Of a stretch of 64,000 nt of DNA, positions 1 through 8,125 are shown piece after piece. The notes under the pieces were generated by a model. The model was not told the origin of the DNA. It did not search any database and saw only the letters and a list, made by a program, of their open reading frames with translations. Within the stretch, counting starts at the first letter, position 1. Each line of letters starts with the position of its first letter. A program made the position numbers and the translations under genes. The DNA lies in contig NZ_CP085036.1 of the NCBI RefSeq assembly GCF_020535405.1, positions 2,170,001 to 2,234,000 on the forward strand, in the 5' to 3' direction. This stretch comes from Antiquaquibacter oligotrophicus. GTDB lineage: Bacteria > Actinomycetota > Actinomycetes > Actinomycetales > Microbacteriaceae.

Positions 1-345
1 GAGGATCGCCGTGATCAGTCGGGAGATCAGGAGGAACGTGCCGGGGTCGCTCGCATAGGCGACCGGAACGGGCATCCCGTGGAGGCCGACCGAGTACAGG
101 GTGTAGGCGAGGTAGCTGAGCTTGATCTCAACGTGGTCGGGACGCAGGAACAGGGACGGCTCGAACGAGTTGCGGGCGGCCATGTCGACGGCACCCTGGA
201 CGATCGTCCACTCATCGGGGTGCAGCCCGTACGGGAGACCCCAGCGTGTGCCGAGAATACGCAGGATGCCGCCAACGAGCACCGCGGCGAGCACCACGAT
301 GGTGCTGCCGCGGAGCCACGTTCTCGGTGTGCTGCGCGAGGTCAC
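1..345 (-). CDS. GT39-like membrane glycosyltransferase, 3' part cut by window edge
   Basis: This reading frame runs off the left edge; the first 115 residues are visible. It starts with GTG one base after the stop codon of the dTDP-glucose dehydratase gene, so it is the third gene of a minus-strand operon. The N terminus has a short basic stretch, a membrane segment at about residues 14-31 and then an acidic Asp44-Glu45 pair in the first extracytoplasmic loop (motif LHPDEW). An Asp-Glu pair in this place is typical of GT-C enzymes of the protein-mannosyltransferase/ArnT type (GT39), which use polyprenyl-phosphate sugars outside the membrane. The family call is from this N-terminal pattern only; the acceptor and sugar cannot be told. 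Confidence 0.7.
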   Translation of the reverse strand, partial: MTSRSTPRTWLRGSTIVVLAAVLVGGILRILGTRWGLPYGLHPDEWTIVQGAVDMAARNSFEPSLFLRPDHVEIKLSYLAYTLYSVGLHGMPVPVAYASDPGTFLLISRLITAIL

Positions 346-346
346 G

Positions 347-1330
347 TCAGAGCGCGGCGCGGGCCTTGAGGGGCTCCCACCACGCGCGGTTGTCGCGGTA
401 CCACTGCACGACGTCGGCGAGGCCCTGCTCGAACGGCACCTGCGGCTCGTAGCCGAGCTCGGCCTGGATCTTGGAGATGTCTACCGAGTAGCGCAGGTCG
501 TGACCGAGACGGTCGGCCACGCGGTCGACGTACGACCAGTCCTTCCCCGTTGCCTCGAGAAGCATCTCGGTGAGCTCCTTGTTGGTGAGCTCGGTGCCAC
601 CGCCGATGTTGTAGATCTCGCCGGCGCGACCGCGAGTGAGCACCATGGCGATGCCGCGGGTGTGGTCGTCGACGTGCAGCCAGTCGCGGATGTTGTTGCC
701 CTCGCCGTAGAGCGGAACGTGCTTGTCGTCGATGAGGTTCGTGACGAACAGCGGGATGACCTTCTCCGGGAAGTGGTAGGGGCCGTAGTTGTTCGAGCAG
801 CGGGTGATCGAGAGGTTCAGTCCGTGCGTGCGGAAGTAGCTGCGGGCGAGGAGGTCGCTACCGGCCTTCGACGCCGAGTAGGGGGAGTTCGGTTCGAGCG
901 GGCGGGTCTCGTCCCACGAGCCCTCGGCGATCGAGCCGTAGACCTCGTCGGTCGAGACGTGGACAAAACGCGGGGTGCCGTTGCGCAGCGCAGCATCGAG
1001 GAGGCGCTGGGTGCCGAGCACGTTGGTCTCGACGAAGATGCCGGAGTCGCGCACGGAGCGGTCGACGTGGGATTCCGCGGCGAAGTGCACGATCGCGTCG
1101 ACGCCGGGGAGCGTGGCATCCAGCAGCTCTGCGTCGCGGATGTCGCCCTGCACAAACGAGTAACGGGGGGAGTCGGCGACGGGCGCGAGGTTCTCCAGGT
1201 TGCCGGAGTAGGTGAGTGCGTCGTAGACGACGACGTCGGCTCCCTCGAGGCCGGGGTAGGCGTCCTGAAGGGTACGGCGGACGAAGTTGGAGCCGATGAA
1301 ACCGGCGCCGCCGGTGACGAGAATTTTCAT
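347..1330 (-). CDS. rfbB: dTDP-glucose 4,6-dehydratase
   Basis: Makes dTDP-4-keto-6-deoxyglucose from dTDP-glucose, the second step of dTDP-L-rhamnose synthesis, in the cytoplasm. The 327-residue protein opens with the NAD-binding motif GGAGFIG (residues 7-13), carries TDEVYGS with the Asp-Glu pair that marks dehydratases of this family, and has the YxxxK pair in SPYSASK. Length fits the family. The ATG at 1330 is chosen because it puts the Rossmann motif at the N terminus; a TTG six codons upstream overlaps the previous gene's end. It lies four bases after the glycosyltransferase upstream and is followed almost without gap by the GT39-like gene. The partner genes rfbC and rfbA are nearby on the other strand. 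Confidence 0.95.
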   Translation of the reverse strand: MKILVTGGAGFIGSNFVRRTLQDAYPGLEGADVVVYDALTYSGNLENLAPVADSPRYSFVQGDIRDAELLDATLPGVDAIVHFAAESHVDRSVRDSGIFVETNVLGTQRLLDAALRNGTPRFVHVSTDEVYGSIAEGSWDETRPLEPNSPYSASKAGSDLLARSYFRTHGLNLSITRCSNNYGPYHFPEKVIPLFVTNLIDDKHVPLYGEGNNIRDWLHVDDHTRGIAMVLTRGRAGEIYNIGGGTELTNKELTEMLLEATGKDWSYVDRVADRLGHDLRYSVDISKIQAELGYEPQVPFEQGLADVVQWYRDNRAWWEPLKARAAL

Positions 1331-1334
1331 GGGG

Positions 1335-2276
1335 TTACCAGATACCAATCGTTATGAGCAGTCCAATTATCCGCTGATCGCGCGGTCGGCGGCGCAATCG
1401 CGGGGTGAGACGGGCCAGGGCGCGGCGGTTTCGCCACCCGGAGCCCTCCAACAAAGACAGGATGTGGAGCAGCTGGGGCCGCCCGGATTCGGGAGCGACG
1501 TGGGCCGCGACCCGGGTGAGAAGGGTCGCGTGGTGACGCAGCCAGTGCTCACGGATGAGGCGCAGGCGCTCCATCGCGGCGCCCACACCCTGGTTCGAGC
1601 CGAGCACGTTGCTGTCGTGCTGCCGGTAGTCGACACTCGGGTACCCGTCGATGTGCCAGAGCCACCCCTTCGCCCTCGCGATGGCGTAGATGAGGGAGTC
1701 GTGGTACTCGACCTCGCGGGCATCCTGGTTCGAGCGCAGTGTCTCGCGTACGAGGTTGATGAGTCGGGGCGTGAGGAGGAAGCTGCATCCGGGGCCTGGG
1801 CTCTCGAGCAGGTAGTCGAACTCACGCTGCGGATAGTCCTTGCGTACGAGTTGTGTTTTCCCGTCGCTCCAGAACGAAAGCACGCTCGACGAGACGCCGT
1901 CGAGACCGTTCGCGAGAATGCCTGCGTGACGAGCCAGTTTGTCGGGCCGCCAGCGATCGTCCTGGTCGGAGAACGCGACCAGTTCACCGTCACGAATCTC
2001 GGCCTGGTCGATCAGGCGGTAGAAGTTGCGTGCGGAACTCCCGCCCGTTCCGTCATCGGCGAGCACGGTCAGTCGCGGCTCGGTGGCGGCGCGGTCGGCG
2101 AGCCACCGCTGCGTCCCATCGCTCGAGCCGTCGTCGAGGGCGACGATACGAACATCCACGCCCTCCTGCGACAGGATGCTGTCGACCTGCTCGTCGAGCC
2201 ACCGAACCCCGTTGTGGGTGGCCAGAAGCACGACGATGGTGGGGGTGGTGGATGCATTTCCACCGGTGTCGCGCAT
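1335..2276 (-). CDS. family 2 glycosyltransferase, rhamnosyltransferase-like
   Basis: Predicted cytoplasmic GT-A fold transferase of 313 residues. Near the N terminus it has the family opening LLATHNG, then DDGSSDGT, and the SDQDDRW motif that is common in bacterial rhamnosyl- and galactofuranosyl-transferases of family 2 and holds the metal-binding acidic residues. It is first in a minus-strand operon with rfbB and a GT39-like gene, which supports transfer of a deoxysugar to a surface glycan. The ATG at 2276 is preferred; a TTG two codons upstream is possible. The donor and acceptor are inference only. Confidence 0.85.
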   Translation of the reverse strand: MRDTGGNASTTPTIVVLLATHNGVRWLDEQVDSILSQEGVDVRIVALDDGSSDGTQRWLADRAATEPRLTVLADDGTGGSSARNFYRLIDQAEIRDGELVAFSDQDDRWRPDKLARHAGILANGLDGVSSSVLSFWSDGKTQLVRKDYPQREFDYLLESPGPGCSFLLTPRLINLVRETLRSNQDAREVEYHDSLIYAIARAKGWLWHIDGYPSVDYRQHDSNVLGSNQGVGAAMERLRLIREHWLRHHATLLTRVAAHVAPESGRPQLLHILSLLEGSGWRNRRALARLTPRLRRRPRDQRIIGLLITIGIW

Positions 2277-2298
2277 GGTCAACCATGGTACCGGCGAG

Positions 2299-2308
2299 AC
2301 CCTAGGAT
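2299..2308. promoter_or_regulatory. possible back-to-back -10 boxes for the protease and glycosyltransferase genes
   Basis: The sequence ACCCTAGGAT holds TAGGAT on the plus strand (2303-2308) and TAGGGT on the minus strand (2304 to 2299). The two hexamers share the central TA and point outward towards the two divergent genes. No clear -35 boxes are seen. A start site about seven bases beyond the plus hexamer would give the protease gene a leader of about 38 bases that includes its ribosome site. Confidence 0.4.
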
Positions 2309-2352
2309 CATCGTGAGCGTGAATTCATGACAACCGCTCATAGGGGAATCTC

Positions 2353-4683
2353 ATGCTCGCTCGTCATCGTGTCGTCGCGGTCGCCGCCGCATCCATCCTC
2401 CTCGGAGCACTCGTGCAGCCGCTCGCCGCAGCGGCCGACGAGGCACCGCCGTTGGAGCAGATGACCGAGTTTCCGGCCGCGGAGTTCGCTGCCGAAGCAT
2501 CCGAGGTCCCGGCAGAGCTTGCTGAGGCACTGGCGCGCGATGTTGACCTGACCCCCGAGGAGTACCTCGCTCAGGCCGCGGCCTCCCAGCTCGCCGTCGA
2601 GGTCGTCGACGGTCTCGAAGCGGCGGGTGTTGGTGTCGTCGCGTCGCGGCTCGAGGGAACCGAGCTCGTCGTCAACGTGGAGACCGAGGCGGATGCCGCG
2701 CTCGTCGAGTCCACGGGTGCGACCGCCAAACTCGGCCAGCCAGAGCCGCTGTGGGACCCGTCGGGCCTGACCCCCGAGTTCGCGGCTGACGTGTACGGCG
2801 GACAGGGATGGATCTTCCCGGGTGCCGCCGGTTGGTACCAGTGCTCCCTCGGCTTCGGCGGAAAGGCGCTTCCGAGCGGTCAGGGTCAGATCGCCACGGC
2901 TGGCCACTGCACCGAGGACATGATCAGCAATGGCTACATCCTCAACCAGCAGTACCCCAACGACGTGGGAACGCAGGGTGTCGCGCTCGGCTCGCGCATC
3001 GCAGGGACAACAACTGTGGGCACGGGTCTCGACGTCGGTCGTATCGGCGGTGGGTCCCACGTACTTAAGCCGTACCTCGCCCAGTGGGGTGGTGCAGCGG
3101 GGGCTCCACTGTCGTCGCTGCGCTCGGTCACAGGTGATGCGCAGCCCGTCACGGGAACGGCGATCTGCAAGTCGGGAAGCAAAACCGGCTGGTCGTGCGG
3201 AACCGTCGTGGAGACGGACTACCTCGCCGAGATCTGTGTGCAGAACTGCGGTGGATCGACCTCCGACGACGTCATTCAGACCGTGCGCTCGGTTGTCGCC
3301 CAGATCTGCGTACGCTCGGGAGATAGCGGCGGTGCTGCGGTTCTCGGGAACAAGGCGATTGGGATCACGTCGTGGGCAACGGGCGGGTCGAGCCCGTGCT
3401 CGACCGAAACCTACGCCGGCTTCTTCCAGATGGTCTCGCCCGGCGGCCTCGAGAGTGTCGCCTCCGCCTACGGATCGACGTGGGAGCTGAATGCGACGGT
3501 CACCTCGCCGACCGTCACCGCGTCGCCCTCCGGCAGCAACAACACGACACTCAGCGGAACGGTGCCGCACGCGGGCATCCGCTACACCGTCGACGTGCAC
3601 ATCGACGGCTCCCCGACACCCTTCGCCACCGCCAACGTCAACGCGGGAACCGGCGGGTGGTCGGTCAACGTGTCCTCCCTGCCCGCTGGCTTGCACTCCT
3701 ACTCGGCGATCGCGCGCTACGGAACCCAGTCGGTGTCGGCGCCGACGACGGGTTACCTCAAGCGCGGCATGAACATCGATCGCATCCAGGCCGCCAACCG
3801 CTACCTCATGGCGGTGGAGATCTCGAAGAAGGCGTATCCGTCGGGCGGTGCTCCCGTCGTCTACGTCACCAACGGGGCCACCTATCCGGATGCCCTGTCC
3901 GCAGGACCTGCCGCGGCGCTGCAGGGCGGCGTGATGCTGCTCTCGACGCCCACCACGTTGCCCGTTGAGGTGCGCGACGAGATCATCCGCCTTGGCCCCG
4001 CTCGAATTGTGGTTGTCGGTGGTACCGCCACCGTCCCGGCGGACGTCTACAACGCGCTTGCCGCCCTGCAGCCCAACATCGAGCGCATCGGTGGCGCCAA
4101 CCGCTACGAGGCGTCACGCAACATCGTCGCCGATGCGTTCTCCGGCGAGAACCCGACAACCGCTTACATCGCCACCGGCAAAAACTTCCCGGACGCACTC
4201 GGCGCCAGCGCCGCCGGAGCGGCGTTCGGCTGGCCTGTCATCCTCGTGGATGGAACCGCGACCACACTCGACTCTGCGACGATCACCCTGCTGAACAACC
4301 TCGGCGTCGACGAGATCAAGGTCGCGGGTGGACCCGCATCGGTGTCGAACGGCATCTTCAACGCGCTGAAGGCGGTCGACCCGACGCCGACGCGGCTGTC
4401 CGGAGCGAACCGCTACGAAGCATCCGCAAATATTGCGATCGATGCGTTCGGTGCCGGCGCGCCGGAGCGCGCCTACCTCGCGACGGGACTGAACTTCCCC
4501 GACGCGCTCGCTGGCGGGCCGCTCGCGGCCCAGACGGCGTCCCCGATCCTCGCCGTGCGCGACACGTGTGTGCCCGCGGAGAGCCTGTCCGCCCTCCAGC
4601 TGATGGAGTCGACGCACGTCACACTCCTCGGAGGTACGGCATCCCTCGGCACGGGGGTTGCCTCTCTCACTCGGTGCGCGTAA
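2353..4683 (+). CDS. secreted trypsin-like serine protease with three CWB2 cell-wall-binding repeats
   Basis: A 776-residue exported protein. Residues 1-28 form a signal peptide ending near AAAADE. After a propeptide-like acidic region (about 30-140) comes a chymotrypsin-fold domain resembling streptogrisins: ATAGHC with His185, a candidate Asp227 in LDVGRI and GDSGG with Ser325. Several cysteine pairs fit disulfides. An Ig-like linker (about 380-465) leads to three CWB2 repeats (about 473-776) with the recurrent pattern DRI..ANRY...YPDAL.AGP and VVGG. CWB2 repeats bind envelope glycans in Gram-positive surface proteins, so the protease is probably held at the wall. A ribosome site (AGGGG at 2342) precedes ATG 2353. 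A second CWB2 protein lies 3.4 kb downstream. The substrate is unknown. Confidence 0.88.
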   Translation: MLARHRVVAVAAASILLGALVQPLAAAADEAPPLEQMTEFPAAEFAAEASEVPAELAEALARDVDLTPEEYLAQAAASQLAVEVVDGLEAAGVGVVASRLEGTELVVNVETEADAALVESTGATAKLGQPEPLWDPSGLTPEFAADVYGGQGWIFPGAAGWYQCSLGFGGKALPSGQGQIATAGHCTEDMISNGYILNQQYPNDVGTQGVALGSRIAGTTTVGTGLDVGRIGGGSHVLKPYLAQWGGAAGAPLSSLRSVTGDAQPVTGTAICKSGSKTGWSCGTVVETDYLAEICVQNCGGSTSDDVIQTVRSVVAQICVRSGDSGGAAVLGNKAIGITSWATGGSSPCSTETYAGFFQMVSPGGLESVASAYGSTWELNATVTSPTVTASPSGSNNTTLSGTVPHAGIRYTVDVHIDGSPTPFATANVNAGTGGWSVNVSSLPAGLHSYSAIARYGTQSVSAPTTGYLKRGMNIDRIQAANRYLMAVEISKKAYPSGGAPVVYVTNGATYPDALSAGPAAALQGGVMLLSTPTTLPVEVRDEIIRLGPARIVVVGGTATVPADVYNALAALQPNIERIGGANRYEASRNIVADAFSGENPTTAYIATGKNFPDALGASAAGAAFGWPVILVDGTATTLDSATITLLNNLGVDEIKVAGGPASVSNGIFNALKAVDPTPTRLSGANRYEASANIAIDAFGAGAPERAYLATGLNFPDALAGGPLAAQTASPILAVRDTCVPAESLSALQLMESTHVTLLGGTASLGTGVASLTRCA

Positions 4684-4694
4684 GCGGCCCCCGG

Positions 4695-4700
4695 TAGACT
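4695..4700 (+). promoter_or_regulatory. -10 box for leaderless rfbC
   Basis: TAGACT ends six bases before the GTG start of rfbC, and no Shine-Dalgarno sequence fits between. This spacing would put transcription start at the start codon. Confidence 0.55.
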
Positions 4701-4706
4701 CACCCG

Positions 4707-5315
4707 GTGCAGATTCGAGAGTTGTCCATCCCGGACTCGTATGAAATCACCCCGATCCTCCGCGGCGACGACCGTGGTGTGTTCCTCGAGTGGTACCGCT
4801 TCGACAAACTCTCGGAGGTGATCGGGCACCCGCTCACGCTTCGTCAGGCCAACACGTCGGTCTCGAAGAAGGGTGTCGTTCGCGGCATCCACTTCGCCGA
4901 CGTGCCGCTGGGACAGGCGAAGTACGTGACGTGTATGCACGGAGCCGTGCTCGACTACGTCATCGACATCCGGGTCGGGTCGCCCACCTTCGGGCAGTGG
5001 GATTCGGTGCTCCTCGACGATGTCGACCGGCGCGCGATCTACCTGTCGGAGGGCCTCGGTCACGCATTTGTCGCCCTCACCGAGGGTGCCGTTGTGAGCT
5101 ATCTCGTCTCCGACACCTACAACCCGACCGGCGAGCACGGCATTGACCCGCTCGACACCGAGATCGGACTCGTCTTCCCGCCAGAGGCGGGGGAGCCCCT
5201 CCTGTCGCCGAAGGACACGGATGCCCCCACCCTCGCCGAGGCGGCGGAGCAGGGTCTCCTGCCGACGTGGGACGACATGAAGGCGTACTACGCAAGCCTG
5301 GGAGGCACGAACTGA
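4707..5315 (+). CDS. rfbC: dTDP-4-dehydrorhamnose 3,5-epimerase
   Basis: Epimerises dTDP-4-keto-6-deoxyglucose at C3 and C5, the third step towards dTDP-L-rhamnose. The 202-residue cupin protein shows the family features: RGIHFA with catalytic His62, the following lysine in AKYV, and LGHAFV later in the barrel. Length is normal. GTG 4707 is chosen because a -10 box sits six bases upstream. Its stop overlaps the start of rfbA by one base (TGATG), so the two are probably translationally coupled. The final reductase (rmlD) is neither fused here nor found in the window. Confidence 0.93.
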   Translation: MQIRELSIPDSYEITPILRGDDRGVFLEWYRFDKLSEVIGHPLTLRQANTSVSKKGVVRGIHFADVPLGQAKYVTCMHGAVLDYVIDIRVGSPTFGQWDSVLLDDVDRRAIYLSEGLGHAFVALTEGAVVSYLVSDTYNPTGEHGIDPLDTEIGLVFPPEAGEPLLSPKDTDAPTLAEAAEQGLLPTWDDMKAYYASLGGTN

Positions 5316-6184
5316 TGCGCGGAATCATCCTCGCCGGCGGATCCGGCACACGTCTGTGGCCCATCACCAAGGGCATCTCGAAGCAGCTCATGCCCATCTA
5401 CGACAAGCCGATGATCTACTACCCGCTGTCGACCCTCATGATGGCCGACATCCGCGAGATCCTGATCATCACGACTCCCGAGTACAACGATCAGTTCCGC
5501 GCTCTGCTCGGCGATGGCTCTGACCTCGGTCTGCGCATCGAGTATGCCGTTCAGCCGAGTCCGGATGGCCTCGCCCAGGCGTTCATCATCGGTGAGGAGT
5601 TCATCGGCGACGAGTCGGTGGCGCTCGTACTCGGGGACAACATCTTCCACGGCACGGGCCTCGGCAGTTCTCTCCGCAAAAACGGCGACATCGACGGCGG
5701 CCTCATCTTCGCCTACCAGGTGGCCAATCCGACCGCCTACGGTGTTGTGGAGTTCGACGAGAACAACGTCGCGGTCTCCATCGAGGAGAAGCCGACGAAG
5801 CCCAAGAGCAACTACGCCGTGCCCGGCCTCTACTTCTATGACAACGACGTTGTCGAGATTGCCAAGACCATCGAGCCGAGTGCGCGCGGTGAGCTCGAGA
5901 TCTCGACCATCAACGAGCGTTACCTCGAGGCCGGTCGCCTGCAGGTGCAGGTGCTCGATCGCGGAACGGCCTGGCTCGACACGGGCACGTTCGAGTCGAT
6001 GATGCAGGCCTCAGAGTACGTGCGTGTGATCGAGGACCGTCAGGGCTTCAAGATCGGGTGCATCGAGGAGATCGCGTGGCGCGCCGGCTGGATCGACGAC
6101 GCGCAGCTTGCCGTGCTCGCCGCCCCGCTGCAAAAGAGCGGCTACGGGAGCTACCTGCAGCGGCTGCTCGCGGCAGACGACTGA
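5315..6184 (+). CDS. rfbA: glucose-1-phosphate thymidylyltransferase
   Basis: Condenses dTTP and glucose-1-phosphate to dTDP-glucose, the entry step of the rhamnose pathway. The 289-residue protein begins with the nucleotidyltransferase loop GGSGTRLWP (residues 8-16) and has GDNIF with the metal-binding Asp and EEKP further on. Length fits the short RmlA class. ATG 5315 is set by the start of the conserved fold and by a ribosome site (GGGAGG around 5299-5304) inside the end of rfbC. It is in one operon with rfbC and convergent with galE. Confidence 0.95.
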   Translation: MRGIILAGGSGTRLWPITKGISKQLMPIYDKPMIYYPLSTLMMADIREILIITTPEYNDQFRALLGDGSDLGLRIEYAVQPSPDGLAQAFIIGEEFIGDESVALVLGDNIFHGTGLGSSLRKNGDIDGGLIFAYQVANPTAYGVVEFDENNVAVSIEEKPTKPKSNYAVPGLYFYDNDVVEIAKTIEPSARGELEISTINERYLEAGRLQVQVLDRGTAWLDTGTFESMMQASEYVRVIEDRQGFKIGCIEEIAWRAGWIDDAQLAVLAAPLQKSGYGSYLQRLLAADD

Positions 6185-6193
6185 CCACGAAAA

Positions 6194-6209
6194 CTGACGG
6201 GCGCGTCAG
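6194..6209. terminator. small hairpin between convergent rfbA and galE
   Basis: CTGACG and CGTCAG form a six-base-pair stem around a GGCG loop. It lies ten bases after the rfbA stop and overlaps the galE stop codon. There is no U tract, so it may only slow convergent transcription. Confidence 0.3.
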
Positions 6210-7168
6210 ACCGCGCGGAACGCCGCCCACGTGGAGGCGATCATGTCGTCGAGACCGCGCCCCGCAGTCCAGCCCAGTCGGTGAAGTCGCGAGCTGTCGG
6301 CGACCACGGTCGCGGGGTCGCCCGCGCGGCGCGGTAGCACCACGGGTTCAACGTCGGCGCCGGTGATGGCGATGGCTCGATCGACCACCTCGCGCACACT
6401 GATGCCAACACCCGTTCCCACGTTGAACGTGCTGTAGCTCCCGGGGTTGCCGGGTAGGTGCTCCGAGACGTAGAGGTGCGCCGAGGCGAGATCGACGACA
6501 TCGATGTAGTCGCGCACGCACGTGCCATCCGGTGTGTCGTAGTCGTCGCCGTTGATCTCGGGGGCGTCTCCCTTGGCGATGCAGTGCAGCACTCGAGGAA
6601 CGAGGTTGCTCGAGCCACGATCGGCCAACTGCGGGGTGGCGGCGCCGGCGACGTTGAAGTAGCGCAGGCTCGCCGCCGTCATACCGGATGCCGCGACAAC
6701 ATCCCGCACGATGGATTCCCCCATGAGCTTCGAGCGGCCGTAGGGGGAGAGTGGTGTCGTCGCATCGTCTTCGGTGACCGGCTCGGATCCGGTGTCGCCG
6801 TAGACGGCGGCGGAGGACGACAGCACGAAGCGCTCGACGCCAGCCGCGGTTGACGCCGCAAGCACCGTGAGGAGGCCGTGGACGTTGACGTCGTAGTAGC
6901 GAAGCGGGTGGGAGACCGACTCTTCGACACTCTTGAGGGCGGCGAACTGGAACACCGTGTCGAGCCCGTGATCGGCCATGAGGTGCGTCAGCGTGCGTTC
7001 GGCATCCGGTGCCGTGATGTCGAGGCCAACAAACTGCGCGCCATCGATGCGATCGCGGATGCCCGTCGAGAGGTCGTCCACGATCCACACGTCGTCGCCG
7101 CGTTCGCGCAGGAGGTGCACGAGATGGGAACCGATGTAGCCGGCTCCGCCGACAACGAGCGATCCCAT
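6206..7168 (-). CDS. galE: UDP-glucose 4-epimerase, first copy
   Basis: Interconverts UDP-glucose and UDP-galactose (or the N-acetyl forms). The 320-residue extended SDR protein has GGAGYIG (residues 7-13), SSSAAVYG with the catalytic Ser and SPYGRSK with the YxxxK pair. A TACAGT box lies exactly seven bases upstream of ATG 7168 and no ribosome site is present, so this start, rather than one eight codons upstream, is chosen. It is transcribed alone and convergent with rfbA. A second, only moderately similar galE is at 62144. Confidence 0.9.
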   Translation of the reverse strand: MGSLVVGGAGYIGSHLVHLLRERGDDVWIVDDLSTGIRDRIDGAQFVGLDITAPDAERTLTHLMADHGLDTVFQFAALKSVEESVSHPLRYYDVNVHGLLTVLAASTAAGVERFVLSSSAAVYGDTGSEPVTEDDATTPLSPYGRSKLMGESIVRDVVAASGMTAASLRYFNVAGAATPQLADRGSSNLVPRVLHCIAKGDAPEINGDDYDTPDGTCVRDYIDVVDLASAHLYVSEHLPGNPGSYSTFNVGTGVGISVREVVDRAIAITGADVEPVVLPRRAGDPATVVADSSRLHRLGWTAGRGLDDMIASTWAAFRAV

Positions 7169-7175
7169 GACTGCC

Positions 7176-7181
7176 ACTGTA
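7176..7181 (-). promoter_or_regulatory. -10 box for leaderless galE
   Basis: TACAGT on the minus strand ends seven bases before ATG 7168. No ribosome site lies between the box and the start codon. Confidence 0.5.
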
Positions 7182-7226
7182 CCGGGGTACACCTCGGCCT
7201 CGCGCCGAGCCCTCTCGTGAGCGGGT

Positions 7227-7232
7227 TAGCAT
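7227..7232 (+). promoter_or_regulatory. -10 box for the gene at 7240
   Basis: TAGCAT ends seven bases before ATG 7240 and itself overlaps another ATG at 7231. Because the promoter box must lie upstream of the transcript, it excludes 7231 as the start and supports 7240. Confidence 0.55.
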
Positions 7233-7239
7233 GGAACCC

Positions 7240-8055
7240 ATGGCTCCACCCGAGAACGCGGACGCTCTCGCCTTCGACAAGGCCCGCTCCGACTACCTCG
7301 CCGGCGACTTCGCTCCGACTCTCTCCCTCGGCACCCCGAAGCGTCGTCGTGTCGCCGTGATCATGTGCCTCTGGAACCGGCCCCAGCGTATGGGCGAGGT
7401 GCTCGCCATGCTCGCCGGTCAGGTGTTGTCGGGCGGCATCGACCTCTACCTCTGGAACAACTGCCCGGAGGATCACGAGATCTATGAGAAGGCCATCCGT
7501 GATCACGGCCTGCGTGGGGCCCTGCGTTCGGTCCAGCTGGTCAAGAGCGACGTGAACCTCGGCTCGATCGCCCGTTTCTACATCGCGCGCAAGCTCGCCG
7601 CGGAGGGGATGGCCGGGCCCATCATCATCCTCGACGACGATGAGAACGTGAAGCGCACGTTTGTGCGCCAGGCCCTGTGGCGGTACAACCCGAAAGAGAT
7701 CACCGCGTGGTGGGCGTTCCAGGTCAATGGTGCCTACTGGGACAAAACGCCGGCAGAACGCGGTGATCGGGTCGACCACATCGGCCCGGGCGGCATGATC
7801 TGCGACTCCCGCATCTTCCTCGACGACCGCTTCTTCACGGAGCTACCCGACAAGTACTGGTTCCTCGACGACCTGTGGCTCACCTACTGGGCGCACGACA
7901 AGGGCATCCCGTTGCGCAAGCTCGATGTCACGATCGACTTCGTTCTGAAAGAGAAAAACCAGTGGTACTCGCTCGTTGATCTCAAAGAGGAGTTCTACAC
8001 CGAGCTCTACGGCCAGGCGGCGGGCGAGCACACGGTCGCGGGCGAGTCGAGCTAG
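7240..8055 (+). CDS. GT-A type glycosyltransferase-like protein
   Basis: A 271-residue cytoplasmic protein without membrane segments. The strand VAVIMCLWNRP near residue 36, the NLGSIARF stretch and the acidic cluster Asp132-Asp133-Asp134 in ILDDDENV follow the layout of family 2 transferases, where the DxD-type cluster binds the metal and sugar nucleotide. A later DDLW motif could hold the catalytic acid. It is not a close match to any named subgroup I recognise. The start at 7240 is chosen from the -10 box. It lies in the rhamnose/CWB2 region, upstream of the second CWB2 protein gene on the same strand. Confidence 0.7.
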   Translation: MAPPENADALAFDKARSDYLAGDFAPTLSLGTPKRRRVAVIMCLWNRPQRMGEVLAMLAGQVLSGGIDLYLWNNCPEDHEIYEKAIRDHGLRGALRSVQLVKSDVNLGSIARFYIARKLAAEGMAGPIIILDDDENVKRTFVRQALWRYNPKEITAWWAFQVNGAYWDKTPAERGDRVDHIGPGGMICDSRIFLDDRFFTELPDKYWFLDDLWLTYWAHDKGIPLRKLDVTIDFVLKEKNQWYSLVDLKEEFYTELYGQAAGEHTVAGESS

Positions 8056-8075
8056 CGATCCCGCAACTCTCGACC

Positions 8076-8081
8076 TAGGCT
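8076..8081 (+). promoter_or_regulatory. candidate -10 box before the second CWB2 protein gene
   Basis: TAGGCT lies 44 bases before ATG 8126, leaving room for a leader that contains the purine-rich ribosome region GGGGGGCGAG at 8112-8121. No -35 box is obvious. Confidence 0.35.
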
Positions 8082-8125
8082 TCAAGGTGCTGCAGCTGCT
8101 AAGGGGGCAGCGGGGGGCGAGAACA

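Noticed and set aside
122..1357. A long plus-strand frame across the dTDP-glucose dehydratase gene
   Set aside because: It is the shadow of rfbB and of the GT39-like gene, both of which have full family motifs on the minus strand.
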